Assembly: GCF_002338065.1 (NCBI RefSeq)
Contig: NZ_DDHJ01000002.1
Coordinates: 4,008-68,007 of the forward strand
Length of the DNA: 64,000 nucleotides
DNA from: Pseudomonas sp. UBA1879
GTDB lineage: Bacteria; Pseudomonadota; Gammaproteobacteria; Pseudomonadales; Pseudomonadaceae
Reading direction: 5' to 3'
The translations under genes were made by a program, and so were the position numbers. How positions within the stretch are numbered: the stretch's first letter is position 1; every line of letters begins with the position of its first letter. Of the stretch, positions 8,013 to 15,992 are shown piece by piece. The notes beneath the pieces are model-generated. The model was not told the DNA's origin, searched no databases, and was given only the letters and a program-made list of their open reading frames with translations.

Positions 8013-10016
8013 CTAAGGCACGTAGCTGGAGCAATCAGGATCGTTCGGGCGTTTCACGTCGCAATATGCCAACGCTGAGTTGGATTGTGATGAACCCTTG
8101 GCGTTGGTGAACACAACGTACGCCTGCACATGGCCCCTGCTGCAGACCGCAAAGTGGTACTGCGCCGAGACGTTGAAGGTGTAAGTGCCTGCGGAGATGT
8201 CTGCTGGTGTCAGGGTGTACACCGGTTCATAAGCCGCACCGGGGACCAGCGATCCGCCTGTGAGCCTGTCATACCCGCTGAAGAACAACTGCACGGTGTC
8301 GCCAGCGGCAACGTTGGCGTAGTCGACTCGGGTGCGAACCGGGTTATAGCGGCCTCCCGTCGGGCCAATCAGTTGATCCTGCCCAATCGCGTCGTTTTCA
8401 TTCAGGACAGTGAACACAGGCACATCGATGGTCCCGCTGCCGGGCAGCTCGTCCGGCCCAACGACCTTCACCAGTGCAGACGGGGCAATGGCACTGTTTC
8501 CGTTTGGCGGTGCAACGCTGGGGCGCGTGATGGTGTAGAAGACAGGAATATCAATGCCCGACCCCTCTGCCTGGACTGTGGCAGTAGGCACGGTCAAGAC
8601 CAGGTCGATCGCATCGTCGAGGTCTTGCTGCACAATCGTGCGTGTGATGGTCGTGGTGGTTTGAGAGCCCCATGTCACTTCAATTTCGTCGTCCAATTCG
8701 TAGATTTCATCACCGGCGACATCCAGCCAGGAGATGATGACGCGGGCGTCCTGATCGAAGTCTTCCGGCGGAATGACGTTGTCTTCACCCGGCGGCGGCG
8801 GGTCTCCGGCGCTGGCGCTTCGCGCGATCAGCGGCTTCAGGTTTTCGTTGATGGGGGTCGTGGGGTCCGGGTCCGGGCCGCCGGGAATTCTCAGGTCCAC
8901 GTTGACGGTGTTGATGTCGGACGTCCCGATGGAAACGCCATTTCGAAAGACTTCGAACGTGACATCGACGGTCCCTTGTTCGGTCTCTGCGATCACGAGG
9001 CTGTAAGCGAGATCAATCGTAAAGAAAGGGTCATTCCCTAAATCGGCAGCGGTCAGCGGGAATCTCGCTGAAGTCTGGCTGCCCCAGTGAACCATGATCT
9101 CGTCCCCGGCCTGAGCCAGATCGAATTTGGTAATGCCCACCTTGGTCCAGGCGCGCGCTTCTGCTTCATCCAGCAAATCCGGATCGGCTTGGGGGACCGT
9201 GGGTGCTGGAATCACGGACGGCGTGGTATGCAATTGGATATCGAACAGTTGGCTATTTGAACCTGCGAAATTTCCAGATTTGTCCGTCACCTTGTAAAAA
9301 AAAGAGGCGGGCCCGTTGCCAGCGGCTTCCAGCTCGGGCTCCAGGTAGCCTAGCCGAATAAACCCTTCGACCGGGTCTGGATCAACTGTCAATTCTTCCG
9401 AATGACAAGGTGTTGTGTTGATCCACAGCTCGATAGTGTCTCCTCTGGCGATGCCTTCATAGTGGGCCAGTTGCACGGGGAGTTGGCCGTCCTGGATGTT
9501 GGCATCGACGATTATTTTGCTGACCTCGACTTCTGGCGGGAACGTCAGCAGGGGCAGTGCGCCACCGCCCGGCGCTTCGGTATCAACGCGCACGGTGTGC
9601 CGAAGCGTCCAGTCGTTCACGCCCCCTGGGAATGATCTGGCCCTCACCCGGATGATGTAGACGCCATGCACCAGAAGCGCCTTGGGGACATAGAGTTTGA
9701 ACACGGTAGTGTTATCGGTGGCTTCTGCATCCGTCACGTCGTGCCATGTGCCGATGAGATTGGAGTCACCAGGATCGTTTGGATCACCCGGGTCAAACGG
9801 CTTCCAGGCGATTTGCAGACGCGTGTCTTCCTTGACACCGTTCCACCAGGGCAAATTGATTTCCAGGTCATTTTCGAGCGTCTTTATGTGCAGTAACCCG
9901 TCGTAATCCGGGATAGCTTCCGGAATGGTGAGTGATGGGGCGTCCAGGTCGTTTGCAGTAAATGGATCGATACTGCAGGCGCCTTGCCTGAGTACACGAC
10001 TTTGCAAAATGGTCAT
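8013..10016 (-). CDS. Large signal-less multi-module beta-sandwich protein
   Basis: This is a 667-residue protein starting MTILQSRVLRQGACS, with AGGAG 6-7 nt before the ATG at 10016. It lacks a signal peptide and transmembrane helices. It appears to hold about five beta-rich modules separated by Pro/Asp-rich linkers, including IPGGPDPDPTTPINENL near residue 400, which matches the linker in the 5641-7911 product and shows that the two genes are paralogous. A short linker PFDPGDPNDPGDSN lies near residue 80. The C-terminal module contains several cysteines, unlike the rest. It heads the leftward cluster 8013-4736 and is divergent from the autotransporter across a 465-bp gap. Function unknown. 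Confidence 0.72.
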   Translation of the reverse strand: MTILQSRVLRQGACSIDPFTANDLDAPSLTIPEAIPDYDGLLHIKTLENDLEINLPWWNGVKEDTRLQIAWKPFDPGDPNDPGDSNLIGTWHDVTDAEATDNTTVFKLYVPKALLVHGVYIIRVRARSFPGGVNDWTLRHTVRVDTEAPGGGALPLLTFPPEVEVSKIIVDANIQDGQLPVQLAHYEGIARGDTIELWINTTPCHSEELTVDPDPVEGFIRLGYLEPELEAAGNGPASFFYKVTDKSGNFAGSNSQLFDIQLHTTPSVIPAPTVPQADPDLLDEAEARAWTKVGITKFDLAQAGDEIMVHWGSQTSARFPLTAADLGNDPFFTIDLAYSLVIAETEQGTVDVTFEVFRNGVSIGTSDINTVNVDLRIPGGPDPDPTTPINENLKPLIARSASAGDPPPPGEDNVIPPEDFDQDARVIISWLDVAGDEIYELDDEIEVTWGSQTTTTITRTIVQQDLDDAIDLVLTVPTATVQAEGSGIDIPVFYTITRPSVAPPNGNSAIAPSALVKVVGPDELPGSGTIDVPVFTVLNENDAIGQDQLIGPTGGRYNPVRTRVDYANVAAGDTVQLFFSGYDRLTGGSLVPGAAYEPVYTLTPADISAGTYTFNVSAQYHFAVCSRGHVQAYVVFTNAKGSSQSNSALAYCDVKRPNDPDCSSYVP

Positions 10017-10481
10017 ATGTATCTCCTGCTTCCATTGATTAAGTGGCTGACATTCCGTTATCGCGGGAGCCACACCGTGCGTGAAATGTGTGCTTCCAAT
10101 ACCTCGTGCCGAAACGTGATAGTCCGCTGCGCTAGCTGTTGGATAAGCGCGGTTCGAGACAAGCAATCTATTGAGTCAATAAGGCCGGTTCACGGGTCTA
10201 CCCAAGCAAGGTATTGCATTCGGCCTTGTAGTCAGCGTAGCAGCGGGCCAATGCTGACGAGTGGGTGGAGATATGATCTTTCGCGATAACCCGGATGACT
10301 AAAATTGCGAACATGTTTTTTAAGTGTCGCGATAAGAGCACGCATTTTAATCGCGAAAAAATCGATGGTTATAACTACCCGTTTATATTTCCTGCGCTTA
10401 AATAAGAAATGTCCTACAAGCATGATTTCATTGTCTCCTCATAATGTGTGCCACTTCTTAAAAGATAAGGCAGGACAGCGG
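10017..10481. other. 465-bp divergent intergenic region with TCGCGA-containing repeats
   Basis: This gap separates the leftward Ig-like cluster from the rightward autotransporter and should carry both promoters. Its right half is clearly A+T-rich. TCGCGATAA occurs at 10281-10289 and again at 10327-10335, and ATCGCGAAAA occurs at 10350. I see no convincing gene; short open frames here lack ribosome-binding sites. Confidence 0.45.
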
Positions 10482-13091
10482 ATGTCTGTACACTTTCCAA
10501 AATCAACGATGGCACTTTCGATCGGTTTGGCATTGCTCATGGTTCAACAGCAGGCCACGGCACGCACGCTCAATGGCGCGGTTGAAACGATTGAGAGCGG
10601 CGCCCCAGTCGAAAGCTGGACCCTTCTCAATCAGGCCATACTGACCGTCAACGGCGCGACGACGGGGGGCATTAACGCGTCGAGCGGATCTGTGGTCAAT
10701 CTGAATCCCAATGCGCTGGTTCAATCGGGTGGCGTTGGCGTCGCCTTGAACCAGGCCACCGGTGTTTTCAACGGAGCGCGTATCGAGAGTACCGGCGACT
10801 TCGGCCTCTTTCTGAATACCGACCTGGCGGGCACCCGCGGCACGGTTGCCAATGTCACGGACAGCACGATCATCGGTCAGGAGCGCGGAGTCAGCGTCGC
10901 GGCAGGCGATGTCATCCTTTCGGGCAGCACCGTCCAGGGAAACAGTGCAGGCGGAACAGGGTTTCTCAATGGCGGTATCGGGATAGCGCTCTTCAACGGG
11001 AACGCAACGATCACCGATCAAAGCTCCATCACGGGTGAACAGAACGGCATTCTGGTCAGCCCTGATGCGTCACTGCCCAGCCAGCAGAGTAATATCATCG
11101 TCGATAGCTCCTCGGTCACCGGGACCAACGGCAGCGCCATTATCGTCGGGTCATTTCGCAACACCCTGGCCTCGTCGGCCGATATCACCCTGCGCAATGG
11201 CGCGACGCTGAGCGGTGGCAATGGCGTGATTCTCGAAGTCGCCAACAACTCCAGCGCAACGATCCTCGTCGATGACAGCCTGCTCACCGGGGATGTGCTG
11301 ATCGGCGATGGCTCGACGGGCGCGTTGACGCTGCAAAACAACGCTGGCATCACGGGGAATATCACCAATGTCGCGAACTTGAACCTCAACAACAACGCTT
11401 CGGTGACGGGAAACATTACGCGTGCCGATACGCTTAACGTTCTCAATGGGTCGCGCATCGAAGGCGATGTCAGCGACGTAACGACGCTCACTGCCAACGG
11501 GAACGTTTCGACCGCCGGGACGATCAGTCGTGTCGCGACGTTCGATGCGCTGAACGGCGCTCGAATTGACAGCGACATTACGGACGTCACGAATCTGAAC
11601 GTGACGGCCAATTCGTCGGCGACGGGCAACATTACCCGTGTCCAGACCTTCAACGTCGACGGCAACTCCAGCGTCTCTGGGGAGGTAAGCGATGTTCAGA
11701 CCCTCAATCTCTCCGGCAACTCACAGCTCAGCGGCAAGCTTGCGAATGTCGCCCAATTGAATTTGAACAACTCCACGTGGACCACGCCTGACGGCCAGGG
11801 TGTCAGCCACCTGAACATGAACGCAGGCACGGTGAAACTGGGAGCAGAAGACGGTACGTTTCAGACCCTGAATCTCGCTACGTTGTCGGGTAACGGCCGG
11901 TTCATCATGGACACCAACCTCGGCGGTCGTGAGGGCGATCTCGTCAACGTTTCCGGGCAGGCCAGCGGGGATTACGAGTTGCTGGTGAAGAACACCGGGA
12001 TTGACCCGATCAAGGGCGATCCGGATCAGCAGGTTGTGCACACCGGCACCGGAAGCACGGCGGGTTTCAGTCTGGTCGGCGGCCAGGTTGACTTCGGTAC
12101 ATTCGCCTACCAGCTCGAACAGCGTGAAGGCACGGATTGGTACCTGGTGCAGAAGTTCGACGATGACGGCAACCCGATCGTGACGCCGGGCACCGAATCT
12201 GTGATTGGTCTGTTCAGCGCTGCCCCCACCGTCTGGTATGGCGAACTGAGCACCTTGCGTAGTCGCATGGGAGAGCTTCGCTACGGTGAGGCTCAGGGTG
12301 GCGCGTGGACGCGGGCATACGGCAACAAATACAACATGTCGGCAGCCGGCGGCACGGCGTATCAACAGAATCAGCACGGCGTTTCGTTCGGTGTCGATGC
12401 ACCGTTACCGGTTTCTAACGGGCAGTGGCTGATTGGCCTGCTAGCGGGCTACAGCCGTTCTGACCTGGATATCGCCGCTGGCACGTCCGGGCACGTTGAC
12501 AGCTACTACGTTGGCGCTTACACCACGTGGCTGTCAGACAGCGGTTATTACGTCGACGCAGTGCTCAAGGCCAACCGCTTCAAAAACTCATCTGACGTAC
12601 GCATGAGCGACGGGACCAAGACTGACGGCGACTACAACACCAATGGTATCGGGACATCGGTCGAAGTCGGCAAGCACATCAAGCTGCAAGACAATTGGTT
12701 CGTCGAGCCTTTCGGCCAGATTTCATCCCTGTGGGTGCAGGGTGAAAGCTACTCGCTGGATAACGGCATGCACGCCAGCAGCAACAAGGCGGATTCGTTT
12801 CTCGGCAAAGTCGGGACGACCGTGGGGCGTAATTTCCCGATGGAAAAAGGCGGTTACGTCCAGCCTTACATGAAGGTCGCCTTGGCTCACGAGTTCGCCA
12901 ATGCCAATCGGGTGAAGGTGAACGACAACAGCTTCAGCAATGACCTGTCGGGCAGCCGAGGTGAATTGGGCGCCGGTGTAGCCGCTCAATTGACCGAGGT
13001 TCTGCAACTGCACGCCGACATCGATTACAGCAACGGACAAAACATCGAGCAGCCTTGGGGTGTGAACGTGGGGCTGCGCTACAGCTGGTAA
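10482..13091 (+). CDS. Autotransporter (type Va) with beta-helix passenger
   Basis: The start at 10482 is favoured because AGGA lies 6 nt upstream and the product then begins with a normal signal peptide ending QQATA; an open frame extends 59 codons further upstream without support. The 869-residue protein has a passenger rich in Asn, Ser, Thr and Gly, including seven to eight tandem 18-residue repeats from residue 292, then a linker and a C-terminal autotransporter beta-barrel. The barrel starts near GGAWTRAYGNKYNM and ends in the outer-membrane signature GVNVGLRYSW with a terminal aromatic residue. It resembles pertactin-like autotransporters and should be displayed on or released from the outer membrane. 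No protease triad or other catalytic motif was seen, so a structural or adhesive passenger is likely. Confidence 0.88.
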   Translation: MSVHFPKSTMALSIGLALLMVQQQATARTLNGAVETIESGAPVESWTLLNQAILTVNGATTGGINASSGSVVNLNPNALVQSGGVGVALNQATGVFNGARIESTGDFGLFLNTDLAGTRGTVANVTDSTIIGQERGVSVAAGDVILSGSTVQGNSAGGTGFLNGGIGIALFNGNATITDQSSITGEQNGILVSPDASLPSQQSNIIVDSSSVTGTNGSAIIVGSFRNTLASSADITLRNGATLSGGNGVILEVANNSSATILVDDSLLTGDVLIGDGSTGALTLQNNAGITGNITNVANLNLNNNASVTGNITRADTLNVLNGSRIEGDVSDVTTLTANGNVSTAGTISRVATFDALNGARIDSDITDVTNLNVTANSSATGNITRVQTFNVDGNSSVSGEVSDVQTLNLSGNSQLSGKLANVAQLNLNNSTWTTPDGQGVSHLNMNAGTVKLGAEDGTFQTLNLATLSGNGRFIMDTNLGGREGDLVNVSGQASGDYELLVKNTGIDPIKGDPDQQVVHTGTGSTAGFSLVGGQVDFGTFAYQLEQREGTDWYLVQKFDDDGNPIVTPGTESVIGLFSAAPTVWYGELSTLRSRMGELRYGEAQGGAWTRAYGNKYNMSAAGGTAYQQNQHGVSFGVDAPLPVSNGQWLIGLLAGYSRSDLDIAAGTSGHVDSYYVGAYTTWLSDSGYYVDAVLKANRFKNSSDVRMSDGTKTDGDYNTNGIGTSVEVGKHIKLQDNWFVEPFGQISSLWVQGESYSLDNGMHASSNKADSFLGKVGTTVGRNFPMEKGGYVQPYMKVALAHEFANANRVKVNDNSFSNDLSGSRGELGAGVAAQLTEVLQLHADIDYSNGQNIEQPWGVNVGLRYSW
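11355..11780 (+). repeat. Tandem 18-residue (54-bp) coding repeats in the autotransporter passenger
   Basis: Seven full copies and one partial copy run head to tail with consensus G-N-I-T-x-V-x-T-L-N-x-x-x-N-S-x-x-x, for example GNITRADTLNVLNGSRIE and GNITRVQTFNVDGNSSVS. All full copies are exactly 18 residues. That length fits one turn of a beta-helix. Alternate copies are more alike (ITR versus VSD types). Confidence 0.8.
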
Positions 13092-13120
13092 CGAAGACGC
13101 AAACATTTGGTGTCATGGCA

Positions 13121-13147
13121 GGGGTCTTCAAGGCCCCTTTTTTTTTG
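13121..13147 (+). terminator. Rho-independent terminator after the autotransporter
   Basis: GGGGTCTT pairs with AAGGCCCC across a tight loop and is followed by an unbroken run of T residues. It lies 30 bp after the autotransporter stop codon. The remaining intergenic stretch to 13395 shows no gene. Confidence 0.85.
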
Positions 13148-13395
13148 TTCTGGCACAACTTCCCATGACCGAATCGGTGGAGAGCGTCAGGAACCATTTT
13201 CTTGTGCCAGGATACGAAGCCTTAGGGGCGACAGTCTGACACCCGGCATGAAAGCTGCTTGCCATGATCCAGGGAACGTATGGTTGGCGATTGAATCCAT
13301 GACTCAATCCACATGCCCCTACTCGCTGGCAGAGGATTGCCGTATAACGAGCAACAATCGCGTGTTTGGCAACGAAGGACCCACAATAAAAGCTG

Positions 13396-14289
13396 ATGAA
13401 GACTCCAAAACGCATTGAACCCCTGATCGAAGACGGTCTGGTAGACGAGGTGCTGCGCCCGCTGATGAGCGGTAAAGAGGCAGCTGTTTATGTGGTGCGC
13501 TGCGGCAAAGAACTGCGCTGCGCGAAGGTTTACAAGGAGGCGAACAAACGCAGTTTCCGTCAGGCGGCGGAGTATCAGGAGGGCCGCAAGGTCCGCAATA
13601 GCCGCGATGCCCGAGCCATGGCCAAAGGCTCGAAGTTTGGGCGCAAGGAAACCGAGGATGCTTGGCAGAACGCCGAAGTGGCGGCGCTGTTTCGTCTGGC
13701 GGGTGCGGGCGTCAGAGTGCCCAAACCGTACGACTTCCTCGATGGTGTATTGCTGATGGAGATGGTCTCGGACGAATACGGTGACGCGGCGCCCCGTCTG
13801 AACGACGTCACCCTCGAACCCGATCAGGCTCGTGAGTACCACGCGTTCCTGATTCAACAGATCGTGCTGATGTTGTGTACCGGACTGGTGCACGGTGACC
13901 TTTCCGAGTTCAACGTACTGCTGTCGCCCGACGGCCCGGTCATCATCGATCTGCCTCAAGCGGTCGATGCGGCGGGCAACAACCACGCGTTCAGCATGCT
14001 TGAGCGCGACGTAGGCAACATGGCTTCGTACTTCGGACGCTTCGCACCCGAGCTGAAGAAAACCCGCTTCGCCAAAGAAATGTGGGCCTACTATCAGGCG
14101 GGCACCTTGTCACCTGCGACCGTGCTCACCGGCGAGTTCGCCGACCCGGACGATGTGGCGGATGTGAACAGCGTGCTGCGTGAAATCGAAGCCGCGCAGC
14201 GTGATGAAGCGCGGCGTCAGGCGGCGAAGGCGGCGGACGATGCACCGCCGAACAAAGCCGAAGAGCCGCCTCCGCCATGGATGCAGTGA
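13396..14289 (+). CDS. RIO-type serine protein kinase
   Basis: The 297-residue protein matches the bacterial RIO1-like kinase family. Visible motifs are the nucleotide-binding lysine region (LRCAKVYKEANKRSF near residue 40-55), the catalytic loop HGDLSEFNVL near residue 165, and the metal-binding IIDLPQAVD near residue 180. The C-terminal tail is Ala/Lys/Glu-rich and low in complexity. It is predicted to be cytosolic and able to phosphorylate itself or a protein. The ribosome-binding site is weak (AGGA about 14 nt upstream). It stands alone between two terminators. In archaea and eukaryotes RIO kinases act in ribosome maturation; the bacterial role is not established. Confidence 0.88.
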   Translation: MKTPKRIEPLIEDGLVDEVLRPLMSGKEAAVYVVRCGKELRCAKVYKEANKRSFRQAAEYQEGRKVRNSRDARAMAKGSKFGRKETEDAWQNAEVAALFRLAGAGVRVPKPYDFLDGVLLMEMVSDEYGDAAPRLNDVTLEPDQAREYHAFLIQQIVLMLCTGLVHGDLSEFNVLLSPDGPVIIDLPQAVDAAGNNHAFSMLERDVGNMASYFGRFAPELKKTRFAKEMWAYYQAGTLSPATVLTGEFADPDDVADVNSVLREIEAAQRDEARRQAAKAADDAPPNKAEEPPPPWMQ

Positions 14290-14302
14290 ACGGCTGACAG
14301 GA

Positions 14303-14326
14303 AAACCCGGCTCAGGCCGGGTTTTT
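14303..14326. terminator. Bidirectional terminator between RIO kinase and Ig-like gene
   Basis: AACCCGGC CTCA GCCGGGTT-type hairpin followed by T residues on the plus strand, with A residues on the left side so it can also serve the convergent gene ending at 14337. Confidence 0.8.
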
Positions 14327-14336
14327 CATTGCAGAG

Positions 14337-15185
14337 TTAAAGCCGGTCAAGTCGCAACAGCTGCGAAAAGCGATAGTTGCTTCCATCCGAGGGCTTGAGA
14401 CGTACGCTGTAATTGAATTTGACGGGCTTCCCTTCGTTGGCTTTGAGCCAAGTGGCGCTGACAGGAAAATTCAGATATTGCGCACTGCCAAGCGTTTGCG
14501 AATTGCTCTGCCATTCGGTAGTGCCCAGACCACGCACTTCAACCGTTGTGCTGGTACCCATGCCCGTCTGCCTCTGAACTCTGATGTTATCGTGCGCCGC
14601 GTTCAACGTAGGGGCAACCAATGGCGCTTCGCCTGGATAACCACTGACATCCAGGCTCAGCGTATGAGAAAGCACAGGTTCCGCTGTGCCTCGTTTGACG
14701 GTGTAGTGTATCCGCGTGCTTCTGTGGCCAATCACGTCAATCACTTCATATTTGGATATTTTGAATCGGAGTGGCCGAGGCGGGTTGGCAACCGTTTGTA
14801 TTTCAGAACCGTAGGTCGTGTTCCTGCCCACCCAATACAGTTTGACGCTTTCTCCCGGTTGCATGCCGTAGTCAGGAACAACGACGTCGATGTCGGCTTT
14901 GATTTGATAGTACGCCAGTGTCTGCCGATCATTGACGGGGGGAGCGACGTTGGCATGTTGCACATAGGGCACAATCAGTACGGCGGGTTGTTTGATCGTC
15001 AGCCGCCAGCTCGATGACGATTCCGTGCCGGTGTGTGCCGTGAATGAATACACCCCATCGGCTAACCCGGCAGCATTGTAATGCCATTGTCCACTCTGAT
15101 CTGCGGTAGTTGTCCCAATCGGAGTGCCGTCTCTGCGGATTTCAATAACGGCGTTGGGTGCGGCCTCTTTGAGTGTTCCCTTCAT
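14337..15185 (-). CDS. Ig-like domain protein without signal peptide
   Basis: The start at 15185 is chosen because AGGA lies about 9 nt upstream. The 282-residue product begins directly inside a bacterial Ig-like domain: MKGTLKEAAPNAVIEIRR, then DGTPIGTTTADQSGQW and GLADGVYSFTA, the usual signature of these repeats. Two further beta-sandwich modules follow, including GESVKLYWVGR, which parallels the GDxLxVxWxG core of the 5641-10016 proteins. No signal peptide, membrane helix or enzyme motif. The open frame extends upstream but overlaps the DUF2599 gene, so it is not used. It looks like the tail of a larger family member that became a separate gene. Function unknown. Confidence 0.65.
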   Translation of the reverse strand: MKGTLKEAAPNAVIEIRRDGTPIGTTTADQSGQWHYNAAGLADGVYSFTAHTGTESSSSWRLTIKQPAVLIVPYVQHANVAPPVNDRQTLAYYQIKADIDVVVPDYGMQPGESVKLYWVGRNTTYGSEIQTVANPPRPLRFKISKYEVIDVIGHRSTRIHYTVKRGTAEPVLSHTLSLDVSGYPGEAPLVAPTLNAAHDNIRVQRQTGMGTSTTVEVRGLGTTEWQSNSQTLGSAQYLNFPVSATWLKANEGKPVKFNYSVRLKPSDGSNYRFSQLLRLDRL

Positions 15186-15219
15186 GATATCGATTCCTGC
15201 CTGGAGGATAAGTAACCGA

Positions 15220-15666
15220 TCAATGAAATTCACTGTCCGGATCGGGCTGGGTGACATTGCATTTTGCTGCGGCTGTTTTCGAGTAACCCACATAAGGTCG
15301 CCACGGATCGAGGTTCCATTCCGGTTTGTCACGTGCTATTGCCAGGTGACAAGTCAGCTGATTGATCATGCCCCGTGTATTGGACCAATAGGGACTGCCT
15401 GCAAACTTTTTCGATATTTCGTAAAACATATTGGGTGTCTGGGAGGGGCCGATATTTCGCCCGCAGTCGGTGGGCGTTAAAGACAGTGTCCATTCGTTAT
15501 CACGATAGACCCACTCTCCCTTTTGTATGTAATCCTGGTCGCCGCATTTGGGGCTGAACGTGGCATAGTCAGTGTTCTTCGGAAGTTCATCGGCTGCGTG
15601 CACCGTAGGAAAACTTAACCCGACGGTCGCGATAACGGGTACTAATACCAAGAGTATACGAGACAT
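15220..15666 (-). CDS. Exported DUF2599-domain protein
   Basis: The 148-residue product starts MSRILLVLVPVIATVG with a signal peptide ending near VHA, and AAGGAAG precedes the ATG at 15666. The mature part matches what I recall of DUF2599: WTLSLTPTDCGR, NTRGMINQLTCH and WNLDPWRPYVGY, plus four cysteines. DUF2599 has no assigned activity. It lies 34 bp upstream of the Ig-like gene ending at 14337 in the same direction, and is divergent from the first halovibrin-like gene. The coding sequence looks A+T-richer than the housekeeping genes of the window. Family call from memory of the motif, not from a search. Confidence 0.7.
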   Translation of the reverse strand: MSRILLVLVPVIATVGLSFPTVHAADELPKNTDYATFSPKCGDQDYIQKGEWVYRDNEWTLSLTPTDCGRNIGPSQTPNMFYEISKKFAGSPYWSNTRGMINQLTCHLAIARDKPEWNLDPWRPYVGYSKTAAAKCNVTQPDPDSEFH

Positions 15667-15992
15667 ATTCAGATCTTCCTTGAGGTCGTTGTTCGAAGAT
15701 TTATAGGTGTGCGTTAGAACAGCGTCAAGCACTGCGGTAAAATTTAATCAAGGTTTATCCGTTCGAAATAGCGTGTTCAGCTTTTATTTCGAATCGTGCT
15801 AGAAACCTGTCATTTCTACCAGTTGTAGACGAGGCAGCGGGCGTGAATGATGACGCTTAGAGCACGCAACCGATAAATGCCCTTTGAGGGGTGCGCATGT
15901 TTGACAGTGACCCATCGCCCCCCCCGTTTGATTCTGAAAACGATGAACGTGGTTGGAGAGGCGGCCTCAACTGAGACTGGGAGAATGCACGG
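15667..15992. other. Divergent, A+T-rich intergenic region with a perfect 9-bp inverted repeat
   Basis: The 326-bp gap between the DUF2599 gene and the first halovibrin-like gene contains TTCGAAATA at 15762-15770 and its exact reverse complement TATTTCGAA at 15785-15793, 14 bp apart. It is a plausible operator or transcript hairpin. No gene is evident in the gap. Confidence 0.5.

Noticed and set aside
10232..10423. A 63-codon leftward frame in the gap before the autotransporter
   Set aside because: No ribosome-binding site, overlaps the expected promoter region, no recognisable sequence.
11355..11780. Possible CRISPR array, because of the regular 54-bp period
   Set aside because: The period is an in-frame 18-codon protein repeat with no alternating constant repeat and unique spacer pattern.
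13128..13415. A 95-codon leftward frame between the autotransporter and the RIO kinase
   Set aside because: It overlaps the autotransporter terminator and the RIO start, with no ribosome-binding site.
4736..15185. Idea that the autotransporter and RIO kinase were inserted into one long Ig-like gene, splitting it
   Set aside because: The piece that starts mid-domain lies upstream on the minus strand and the piece that ends mid-domain lies downstream, the wrong order for a simple insertion.
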